Shown: in pieces, positions 1 through 5,996 of the stretch
Position numbering within the stretch: the stretch's first letter is position 1
Layout of the letters: each line of letters starts with the position of its first letter
Assembly: GCF_946187255.1 (NCBI RefSeq)
Contig: NZ_CAMHRZ010000174.1
Location: forward strand, 1 to 7,054
Direction of reading: 5' to 3'
From: an uncultured Ruminococcus sp.
GTDB lineage: Bacteria > Bacillota > Clostridia > Oscillospirales > Ruminococcaceae
Length of the DNA: 7,054 nt
Position numbers and translations under genes: made by a program
Notes under the pieces: model-generated
Told to the model about the DNA's origin: nothing
Database searches by the model: none
Seen by the model: the letters and a program-made list of their open reading frames with translations, nothing else

Positions 1-2183
1 AATGTAAATATTTCAATATATTTGGCGAGGACGATTTCATTATACGCTGTATCGCAGTACTTGGCAGTAGTATCGGTAGATACAGCAATCATATGTATAA
101 AGTGACAGGATACAGCGGCACAGATATCACAGGTATAGCAGACAAATTATTGGCTGTGGGTGCGAATATCGCCCAGGCACTTGATATTTGCGGAAATATT
201 TCGGAGCATGACAATTCAGCGGTGGAAGATTACATAAACTGCTTTTCTGCCCATATAGACGAGATAGCTTCCGCAGATATCACAAAATGCACATCGGCAG
301 CTAAGGGTATCGCACTGGCACTTTTCAGGAAAGACGAAAACAAGTACCGCAGGCAGATAGTAGCACTGGCGGAAGATGCTTCAAGATCTTTACGCGAGGA
401 AGTTTCCGAGATCATTATCAGACACCCCGACTGGAGCGATGATATTAAATCGCTGCTTAGATCGAAGAAGTCTTCCGCAAGAGATCTTGCTCTTACCATA
501 ATAGAAAGACAAGGAGCAAAGGCATATATCCCCGAGCTTAAAAAGGCGCTTGCCGCCGAAAAGACCGACAAGCTGAAAGCTAGGATAGGCAGTATGCTGG
601 CGGTGGTATCAGGCGATGACACTGCCGATGAAAAGGCTTCTGCTGCGGATGTAGTAAAGGAAATGACCAAAGGCAAAAAGACTTCAAAGCTGGAATGGCT
701 GTTCAAAGAGCCTTTCTCGCCCGTACACAGAAAGGACGGCGGCGAAGCGGACGAAAGCTATATCAAAGCACTCCTGCTGTGCTTTGCGAACTCCGTGGGA
801 CTGAAGGACCCCAATGCGGATATCATAGTTTCGGAGCTTGTTGACGAGGACGTTTGCAGGCTGGCAAATGAAGTCCTTAAAAGGTGGCTCACCACCCCGC
901 CCGAAGTTAAGTCCGACTGGATGGAGTTTTTCCGGGAGCATAATTACGATTATGCGGATACTCTCTATGCACAGGCTAAGTACAAATGGGTGCTCTACTT
1001 TGCCAGCGTTTACGGCGGCAAGCAGGCAATGGATACGTTTGACGAGCTCATGGCGCACTGGCCGCTGATGCAGAAGGGCGGGCTTGCAAAGGAGATACCC
1101 CATGCGATAACCCTCAACGGCAGCAGCGAGTATATCATGAAGGTGGAGAAGATGTCCCGCAAACACAGGTTCAATTCCATACGCAAGGCTTCTGCGGACG
1201 CTTTGCTTTGCGCTGCTGAAAAACTGGGCATGAGCAAAGAGGAGTTTGCCGACCTTATGGTGCCCGATCTGGATTTCGACGAGAATATGTGCCGCACCTT
1301 TGACTACGGCAGCAGGCAGTTCAAAGTGTATATCTCCCCGAAGCTGGAGCCCGAGATATACTGCGACGGAAAGAAGATAAAGTCTATGCCGAAGCCCTCA
1401 GCCAGCGATGACAAAGCTGTCGCGGATGTGGCATACAAGGAATTCACTGCCATGAAAAAGCTGATGAAGACCGTCGTTGCAGCAGAACTTGTGCGCCTTG
1501 AAAATACTATGCGCACCGCCCGCAGCTGGACTTCTCCCAAATGGAAAAAACTGTTCGTAGCTAATCCTATAATGCACCGATTTGCAGTAGGTCTTATCTG
1601 GGGAATATACAAGGATGACAAACTGGAAAAGAGCTTCCGCTATCTGGATGACGGCAGCTTCACCACCGTTGATGATGAGGAATTCACCATACCCGATAAC
1701 GCGCAGATAGGGCTCGTTCACCCTGTTGAGCTGACCGATGAGGAGCTTTCAGCATGGAAACAGCAGCTGAAGGACTATGATATCATACAGCCCTTCCCAC
1801 AGCTGACAAGGAGCATATTCAAGCCCACAGCCGAAGAATTGAGCAGCGGGTACATCGAACGCTTCAATGGGCGCGTGCTGAAGAGTATCGAACTTGCAGG
1901 CGGCATGAGCAGGATAGGCTGGAGCAAGGGTCCCGCAGGTGACGGCGCAATGTTAGATGAATTTCTCCGCGAGGATATCTTTGCGCGAAACAACGGCATA
2001 AAGGCAAGTCTGATGATCTCGGGCATGAGTGTCGAGGTCTACAGGAACAAAGAGGACGATGTTACCATTGAAAAGCTGTACTTTTACAAGCTGCCCGCCA
2101 ATGAGTGCATGAGCGTGAGTGATCTCAGCGACAGATATTTCAGCGAGATAATGTATGAGCTTAGCAAGGTCTTCATTTTATAA
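1..2183 (+). CDS. DUF4132 domain-containing protein, 3' part (5' end outside window)
   Basis: This is the C-terminal part of a large protein. The frame is open from base 3, giving 30 more codons before the first ATG at 93. That ATG has no Shine-Dalgarno before it, so it is probably an internal methionine and the gene starts to the left. At least 726 codons are visible. The first third (about bases 100-650) is helical, alanine- and lysine-rich and resembles HEAT-type repeats. From about 1150 the sequence matches the DUF4132 pattern: an arginine- and tryptophan-containing helical stretch (TARSWTSPKWKKLF, about 1510-1555), LIWGIY near 1593, HPVEL near 1718 and the hallmark QPFPQLTRS near 1789. 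The tail contains IGWSKGPAGDG (about 1915-1947) and ends in a helix that reads like the conserved C-terminus of this family. No catalytic residues are known to me for the family, which includes Escherichia coli YehI/MolR-like proteins, so the function is unknown. No signal peptide or membrane segment is visible, so it is probably cytoplasmic. A plus-strand terminator follows at 2311-2341. Confidence 0.85.
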   Translation, partial: CKYFNIFGEDDFIIRCIAVLGSSIGRYSNHMYKVTGYSGTDITGIADKLLAVGANIAQALDICGNISEHDNSAVEDYINCFSAHIDEIASADITKCTSAAKGIALALFRKDENKYRRQIVALAEDASRSLREEVSEIIIRHPDWSDDIKSLLRSKKSSARDLALTIIERQGAKAYIPELKKALAAEKTDKLKARIGSMLAVVSGDDTADEKASAADVVKEMTKGKKTSKLEWLFKEPFSPVHRKDGGEADESYIKALLLCFANSVGLKDPNADIIVSELVDEDVCRLANEVLKRWLTTPPEVKSDWMEFFREHNYDYADTLYAQAKYKWVLYFASVYGGKQAMDTFDELMAHWPLMQKGGLAKEIPHAITLNGSSEYIMKVEKMSRKHRFNSIRKASADALLCAAEKLGMSKEEFADLMVPDLDFDENMCRTFDYGSRQFKVYISPKLEPEIYCDGKKIKSMPKPSASDDKAVADVAYKEFTAMKKLMKTVVAAELVRLENTMRTARSWTSPKWKKLFVANPIMHRFAVGLIWGIYKDDKLEKSFRYLDDGSFTTVDDEEFTIPDNAQIGLVHPVELTDEELSAWKQQLKDYDIIQPFPQLTRSIFKPTAEELSSGYIERFNGRVLKSIELAGGMSRIGWSKGPAGDGAMLDEFLREDIFARNNGIKASLMISGMSVEVYRNKEDDVTIEKLYFYKLPANECMSVSDLSDRYFSEIMYELSKVFIL

Positions 2184-2190
2184 GCGCCCG

Positions 2191-2213
2191 AAAAAATCTG
2201 CCGTCAAAGCAGA
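2191..2213 (-). terminator. possible weak minus-strand terminator downstream of yunB
   Basis: Read on the minus strand, TCTGC pairs with GCAGA around a 7-base loop and is followed by six T residues. The stem has only five strong pairs, so it would be a weak terminator. It lies just past the end of the convergent DUF4132 gene, where yunB transcripts would need to stop. It could also be chance, or one half of a larger structured element with the hairpin at 2221-2242. Confidence 0.3.
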
Positions 2214-2220
2214 CCGGTGG

Positions 2221-2242
2221 GTCAGCGTTTCAAAACGCTGAC
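2221..2242. repeat. perfect inverted repeat (9-10 bp stem)
   Basis: GTCAGCGTT and AACGCTGAC face each other across a TCAA loop, a perfect 9-bp stem that can be drawn as 10 bp with a 2-base gap. It lies between two convergent genes. Neither strand has a T-run directly after it, so it is not a typical rho-independent terminator. It might protect an mRNA 3' end, bind a protein, or belong to a dispersed intergenic repeat. No second copy is seen in this window. Confidence 0.6.
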
Positions 2243-2310
2243 GATCGAGGTTCAGTTTTCAACAGTTTGTATCAGCGCACTAAAGCAAAAAAATGATAAT
2301 GACTGATCTC

Positions 2311-2341
2311 AAGGGACTGCTGCACATCAGCAGTCCTTTTT
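2311..2341 (+). terminator. rho-independent terminator of the DUF4132 gene
   Basis: GGACTGCTG pairs perfectly with CAGCAGTCC around the loop CACAT. AAG before and TTT after extend the stem through A-U and G-U pairs, and a run of five T residues ends it at 2341. It lies 128 bases after the DUF4132 stop and only 4 bases beyond the yunB stop on the other strand. It may therefore also stop yunB transcripts, although the minus-strand side (CCCTTGAG) has no good T-run. Confidence 0.8.
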
Positions 2342-2344
2342 CCA

Positions 2345-3007
2345 TTATCGGTAAGCCATTCCGATGCCGTTACCGTAAATTGCCTGCGGGATATCGCCAA
2401 CGATGATGCTGTCATTGATGATGTAGTCCTCCGATATGCTGATATCCTTGTGCCCGTCGGGAAGTATAATGCGTATCTCGGCGGTGACTTTGACGTAGAC
2501 CGTCAGCCGCGTCTGATTTATGCCTGCACTTTCGATGGAAGATGAAAACTCGCTGTCAACGGCGCCCAACTGCTGAACGCCAAGTCTCAGCGAAGTACCC
2601 CTCCCCGAAAAAACAGGTATCCCCAGCAGTGTCCCCAATGGGATGAGCACACCCTCATCTCCCATTTCCTCCAGACCGAGTTCGATCTGACGAGTCAGAG
2701 TATTTTTAAGACGGTTCGCCGCAGCCGTATCCAGCTGTGCGGACATTACTCTGCCGCTGCTGTCGGTATTTATCCTGTATAACGTATCATCTCCGCACAA
2801 GGACAATGTCTCTTCCACAGCTTCGGTCATTACATCGGTGGCAGCTTCCCTGCTGCGGAATTCGGCTATCTCAGCAAAATGCTCATTAAGTTCCTGTACC
2901 ATTACCGCTGTGACCGCCGCAAGCAAAATGAGAACAGCAAGCAGTATATACGAAGCCCTGCATTTCTTTGATCTTCGTTTTAGGCTCAAAAGATCACCCC
3001 TGTGCAT
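2345..3007 (-). CDS. yunB: sporulation protein YunB
   Basis: Membrane-anchored sporulation protein of the YunB family, which Bacillus subtilis needs for efficient spore formation; its biochemical role is unknown. Counting from the ATG at 3007 (220 residues), the protein has a basic N-terminus (KRRSKK), one hydrophobic segment at about 20-37, and then an extracytoplasmic domain. The family signatures are unmistakable: IPLGTLLGIPVFSGRG at 122-137, AGINQTR at 161-167 and IVGDIPQAIY at 202-211. Length is close to the usual 220-250 residues. The start is uncertain. The ATG at 3007 has no Shine-Dalgarno, whereas the TTG at 2989 (Leu7) is preceded at a 5-base distance by AGGGGTG (3001-2995), so a 214-residue product is more likely. 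That Shine-Dalgarno lies in one arm of a perfect 13-bp inverted repeat (2995-3031). The gene follows the transketolase terminator and presumably has its own promoter, in B. subtilis a mother-cell sigma-E one. Confidence 0.93.
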   Translation of the reverse strand: MHRGDLLSLKRRSKKCRASYILLAVLILLAAVTAVMVQELNEHFAEIAEFRSREAATDVMTEAVEETLSLCGDDTLYRINTDSSGRVMSAQLDTAAANRLKNTLTRQIELGLEEMGDEGVLIPLGTLLGIPVFSGRGTSLRLGVQQLGAVDSEFSSSIESAGINQTRLTVYVKVTAEIRIILPDGHKDISISEDYIINDSIIVGDIPQAIYGNGIGMAYR

Positions 3008-3031
3008 ACTACTCAGGAATGCACAGGGGTG
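2995..3031 (-). promoter_or_regulatory. perfect 13-bp inverted repeat covering the yunB ribosome binding site
   Basis: CACCCCTGTGCAT (2995-3007) and ATGCACAGGGGTG (3019-3031) are perfect inverted copies separated by 11 bases. In yunB mRNA the second arm contains both the upstream ATG and the Shine-Dalgarno-like AGGGGTG, which precedes the TTG at 2989 by 5 bases. A folded hairpin would hide the ribosome binding site. It could be a translational control hairpin, a palindromic DNA operator, or an mRNA-stabilising 5' hairpin. It is not a typical terminator, because no T-run follows on either strand. Confidence 0.6.
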
Positions 3032-3205
3032 TGACTATCTGTTTTTGTTGTGAATATCCCATTCTTCTTTCAGGATAGCGTACCGGTATTTATCGCACCA
3101 CCAATAATTTCAGTGCTGCTCCCACGCCTGTTCAGCGTAGTCTTTATCCCTGAAAGTACGAGAGCCTTTTCATTTCGATGTCAGTGTGATATGTGTATTA
3201 TCCCC

Positions 3206-3243
3206 TTAAAAAAGATGCCCCGACCGCAGGGACGGGACATCTT
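3206..3243 (-). terminator. rho-independent terminator after the transketolase genes
   Basis: On the minus strand AAGATGTCCCG pairs with CGGGGCATCTT (one U-G wobble) around a 10-base loop, followed by a T-run of about six. The hairpin begins 12 bases after the stop codon of the C-terminal transketolase gene. It is the only strong terminator on the minus strand in the window, so it marks the probable end of the lspA-rluD-HAD-transketolase transcript and separates it from yunB. Confidence 0.9.
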
Positions 3244-3255
3244 GTATATTTATTA

Positions 3256-4203
3256 TTACTTAGCCTTTACAGCATCTCTTGCCTTAGCAACGATGTTCTC
3301 AGCGCAAAGACCGAATTCTTTCAGCAGATCAACTGCGGGACCCGAGTGACCGAACTCATCGTTCACACCGATCTTTACCTGCTTAGTGGGGCACTTTGCT
3401 GAAAGTACATCAGCCACAGCAGAACCCAAACCGCCTATGATGCTGTGCTCCTCAACTGTCAGCACAAGACCGCACTTCTCAGCGTTCTTAACGATGATAT
3501 CCTCATCGATGGGCTTGATGGTGTGGATATTGATAACAGCAGCATCGATGCCCTCATCAGCCAGCACCTTTGCAGCTTCGATAGCCTCGCCTACCATAAG
3601 GCCTGTAGCGAATATGGCGATATCCTTGCCCTCTCTCAGCTGAACGCCCTTGCCAAGCTCGAACTTGTAGGTTGCGGGGTCGTTGATAACGGGAGCGGCA
3701 AGTCTGCCGAAACGCATATAAACAGGGCCGTCATGCAGTATAGCAGCCTCAACAGCGGCTCTTGCTTCGGTATCGTCAGCGGGATTGATAACGGTCATGC
3801 CTGGAATTGTCCTCATCAGAGCGATATCCTCGTTGCACTGGTGTGTAGCGCCGTCCTCACCAACGGAGATACCTGCGTGTGTAGCGCCGATCTTAACGTT
3901 GAGGTGGGGATAACCGATGGAGTTTCTCACCTGCTCGAATGCTCTGCCCGCAGCAAACATTGCGAATGTGGAAGCAAAGGGTATAAGACCCGTAGCAGCC
4001 ATACCCGCAGCCACGCTCATCATATTGCTCTCTGCGATACCGCAGTCAAAGTGTCTGTCGGGGAACTTCTTCTTGAATATGCCCGTCTTGGTAGCAGCTG
4101 CCAGGTCAGCATCCAGAACTACCAGCTTGTCGTACTTATCGCCCAGCTCCGCAAGTGCGTTGCCGTAGCTTTCTCTTGTTGCGATCTTCTTTACATCAGC
4201 CAT
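3256..4203 (-). CDS. transketolase, C-terminal subunit
   Basis: Second half of a split transketolase (EC 2.2.1.1). It moves two-carbon ketol units between sugar phosphates in the non-oxidative pentose phosphate pathway, in the cytoplasm. The 315 residues cover the pyrimidine-binding domain and the C-terminal domain. GIAESN (55-60) carries the conserved glutamate (Glu58) that activates thiamine diphosphate. GEDGATHQ (115-122) is the typical active-site loop, and INPAD (139-143) and EEHSIIGGLGSAV (251-263) are further family motifs. Length is normal for stand-alone C-terminal subunits. It cannot work alone because the diphosphate-binding half is in the gene before it. Its ATG follows that gene's TGA by 3 bases, and GGAGGG inside the end of that gene is its ribosome binding site, which points to translational coupling. 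A dehydrogenase E1-beta or DXP synthase C-terminal half would look similar, but the pairing and motifs favour transketolase. Confidence 0.95.
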   Translation of the reverse strand: MADVKKIATRESYGNALAELGDKYDKLVVLDADLAAATKTGIFKKKFPDRHFDCGIAESNMMSVAAGMAATGLIPFASTFAMFAAGRAFEQVRNSIGYPHLNVKIGATHAGISVGEDGATHQCNEDIALMRTIPGMTVINPADDTEARAAVEAAILHDGPVYMRFGRLAAPVINDPATYKFELGKGVQLREGKDIAIFATGLMVGEAIEAAKVLADEGIDAAVINIHTIKPIDEDIIVKNAEKCGLVLTVEEHSIIGGLGSAVADVLSAKCPTKQVKIGVNDEFGHSGPAVDLLKEFGLCAENIVAKARDAVKAK

Positions 4204-4206
4204 GAC

Positions 4207-5046
4207 TCAGCCCTCCAGTTCTTTCAGATGTGCGGTCAGCTCCTCAACAGCCTGAGCATACTGCTCGGCATTGGGTGCAGTACCGTGCCACGATACGTTG
4301 TCCTCCATGAAGGAAACGCCCTTGCCCTTTGTACTCTTCATAACGATGACAGTGGGCTGTCCGCAGACAGTCTCAGCCTCGTTGAAAGCCTTTTCAAGAG
4401 AGTCAAAGTCATGAGCATCAGCTTCAACAACGTGAAGACCGAAAGCCTTGAACTTGTCAACTATCGGATAGGGCGACATTACATCGCTGATCTTACCGTC
4501 GATCTGGAGACCGTTGTTGTCAACGATCATAACGAGATTGTCGAGCTTGTAGTGAGCGGCAAACATGGAAGCCTCCCATACCTGACCCTCCTGAATCTCT
4601 CCGTCACCCAGTACAGTGTATACCTTGTAGTCAGCGCCCTGATACTTTGCAGAAAGAGCCATGCCCGCAGCAACGGAAACGCCCTGTCCCAGAGAACCCG
4701 AAGACATATCGACACCGGGTATATGGATGCAGGGATGACCCTGAAGCAGCGCACCTATATGTCTGAGGCTCTTCAGCTCCTCCTCAGGGAAGAAGCCCTT
4801 CTGAGCCAGTGTGGAATAGAGTGCGGGTGCAGTGTGACCCTTAGACAGAACAAATCTGTCTCTGCTTGCCTCATCGGGCTTATCGGGATAAACATTCAGT
4901 TTAGCAAAATAAAGATAGGTCAACAGGTCAGCTATCGAAAGCGAGCCGCCGGGATGACCCGACTTAGCGTTATAAACGCCCTCGATTATGCCGAGACGTA
5001 CTTTTGTAGCAGTTATCTCAAGCTGTTTTTTAAGTGTAGCGTCCAT
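4207..5046 (-). CDS. transketolase, N-terminal subunit
   Basis: First half of the split transketolase, the domain that binds thiamine diphosphate and magnesium through its diphosphate. The 279 residues are the usual length. Visible motifs in order: SGHPGGSLS (29-37), KGHTAPALY (69-77), GSLGQG (117-122), the cofactor motif GDGEIQEGQVWEA beginning at Gly147 and closing with DNN (176-178), and the histidine of SWHG (252-255). Asp148 and Asn178 are the expected metal ligands. The start ATG at 5046 is well supported by GGAGGA about 8 bases upstream. It works with the C-terminal subunit 3 bases downstream, probably as a heterotetramer as in other split transketolases. In the 126-base gap before it, a strong Shine-Dalgarno serves a 24-codon ORF in the same frame as this gene but closed by a TGA 18 bases before the ATG. 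Confidence 0.95.
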   Translation of the reverse strand: MDATLKKQLEITATKVRLGIIEGVYNAKSGHPGGSLSIADLLTYLYFAKLNVYPDKPDEASRDRFVLSKGHTAPALYSTLAQKGFFPEEELKSLRHIGALLQGHPCIHIPGVDMSSGSLGQGVSVAAGMALSAKYQGADYKVYTVLGDGEIQEGQVWEASMFAAHYKLDNLVMIVDNNGLQIDGKISDVMSPYPIVDKFKAFGLHVVEADAHDFDSLEKAFNEAETVCGQPTVIVMKSTKGKGVSFMEDNVSWHGTAPNAEQYAQAVEELTAHLKELEG

Positions 5047-5064
5047 ACAAAATCCTCCAAATTG

Positions 5065-5139
5065 TCATATTGTTTGCAGACCTCTGTACTGATAACTCAG
5101 TGCAGTCCTCCGACCCGAAAAGTACCGCCGAGCACACAT
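5065..5139 (-). CDS. possible 24-residue leader ORF upstream of the transketolase genes
   Basis: A short ORF of 24 codons plus TGA begins with ATG at 5139. AAGGAGG (5154-5148) lies 8 bases upstream, an almost ideal ribosome binding site. The peptide begins MCARRYFSGRRTALSYQ, contains five arginines and matches nothing I recognise. Its frame is the same as that of the N-terminal transketolase gene; the TGA is followed by six codons and then the transketolase ATG. An 8-bp inverted repeat (CCGAAAAG/CTTTTCGG, 5115-5122 with 5152-5159) surrounds its start codon. It may be a regulatory leader peptide, a translational-coupling device or a chance ORF. Only the strong ribosome binding site argues that it is translated. 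Confidence 0.3.
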   Translation of the reverse strand: MCARRYFSGRRTALSYQYRGLQTI

Positions 5140-5172
5140 GGCAGCACCCTCCTTTTCGGAAAAGCCGAAGCA

Positions 5173-5988
5173 TCAGCCAAGACGTCCGTATATATACTCA
5201 AGCGCCGCGGCTACCGCGTCCTCCTCGCAGGATACGTCAAGCACAAGATCACAGATCTCCTTGACCTCATCAACTGCATTGGAAGGGCACACAGCTAAGT
5301 CGGCTGCTTGCAGCATTTCAATGTCATTGTTGTAGTCGCCCATCGCAACGAAGGTATAGTCCTCCATACCGCACAGCGACCGCATTTTTTCAAGCGCAGA
5401 ACCCTTTGATATGTTCTGCGGAAGTATCTCATAGTACTCGGGCGCACTTCTCACAAAATCAACGCCCGTCCACCCGCGGGACTCCACATAGCTAATTAGT
5501 CTGTCCATTTTTTCGGGCTCTAATGCAAAAAGCACCTTGTACCAGTTTCCGGGAATATCTTCCACCGAACATATAACAGGATCCACCTTGCAGATCACGT
5601 TATGTTTCGCCTCCAGCGGAGACATCTGCGGCACATACACCGCGTCAAGGGTAAGTACTTCACACCCCAAATCGGGGTTATCTTTAAGTATCTCCGAAAC
5701 GATATCCCTGGTCGAATCGGGAACGAAAATATCATGTATCTGTCTGTGACCGATAAGATCATAGACCATTCCGCCATTGCACATTATTATCGGGCAATTG
5801 ACGGAAAAAGAATCAAAATACTGCTGAGCTGCCTGTATAGCTCTGCCTGTTGCGATGGAAAACTTCCCGCCTTTAGCCTGAAATTCTCCGATCGCCCTGA
5901 CGCTTTTCTCTCCGGGTATTTTGCTTGACGGGAGAAAAGTGCCGTCCATATCGGTTATCAGCAGTGTTTTGGATATATCTTCAAACAT
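5173..5988 (-). CDS. Cof-type HAD-IIB family phosphatase
   Basis: Cytoplasmic haloacid dehalogenase-type hydrolase with a C2 cap, of the Cof/YidA group, which usually removes phosphate from sugar phosphates or nucleotides using magnesium. All four HAD motifs are present in its 271 residues: DMDGT at 13-17 (nucleophile Asp13, acid/base Asp15), SIATGR at 44-49 (motif II Thr47), Lys195 in ISKGSAL, and GDYNND at 217-222 (metal-binding Asp218 and Asp222). NGG at 71-73 and the cap region between about 80 and 185 fit the family in size and order. The start ATG is preceded by AAAGGAT, which overlaps the end of rluD; only 8 bases separate the two genes, so they are probably co-transcribed. The substrate cannot be told from sequence. 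Its place before transketolase is compatible with a sugar-phosphate substrate but does not show one. Confidence 0.93.
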   Translation of the reverse strand: MFEDISKTLLITDMDGTFLPSSKIPGEKSVRAIGEFQAKGGKFSIATGRAIQAAQQYFDSFSVNCPIIMCNGGMVYDLIGHRQIHDIFVPDSTRDIVSEILKDNPDLGCEVLTLDAVYVPQMSPLEAKHNVICKVDPVICSVEDIPGNWYKVLFALEPEKMDRLISYVESRGWTGVDFVRSAPEYYEILPQNISKGSALEKMRSLCGMEDYTFVAMGDYNNDIEMLQAADLAVCPSNAVDEVKEICDLVLDVSCEEDAVAAALEYIYGRLG

Positions 5989-5996
5989 TAAAAATG

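Noticed and set aside
230..2026. Several minus-strand ORFs of 83-160 codons within the DUF4132 gene.
   Set aside because: They lie wholly inside a gene with recognised family motifs on the other strand, are serine-, alanine- or isoleucine-rich in the way of shadow frames, and lack ribosome binding sites or known motifs.
93..2183. Start of the DUF4132 gene at the ATG at 93.
   Set aside because: The frame is open back to base 3 with protein-like sequence, and no Shine-Dalgarno precedes the ATG.
3050..3349. Plus-strand ORFs of 69-99 codons over the transketolase terminator and the end of the C-terminal subunit.
   Set aside because: They run through a clear minus-strand terminator and overlap a certain gene; there is no family resemblance.
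5063..5092. Possible sigma-A promoter before the transketolase genes on the minus strand (TTATCA, 17 bases, CAATAT).
   Set aside because: Only 4 of 6 and 3 of 6 bases match the consensus, and transcription would begin almost at the ribosome binding site. Too weak to report as a feature.
5155..5169. Small hairpin TTCGG-CTTTT-CCGAA just after the HAD gene as a terminator.
   Set aside because: The stem is 5 bp and is followed by AAGGAGG rather than a T-run.
3445..5298. A 617-codon open frame on the plus strand, antisense to both transketolase genes and the end of the HAD gene.
   Set aside because: Both transketolase subunits opposite it are full length with intact motifs, so the minus strand is clearly coding. 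The plus-strand product is rich in cysteine and serine, resembles no family I know, and runs through a gene gap. It is best explained as a codon-bias shadow.
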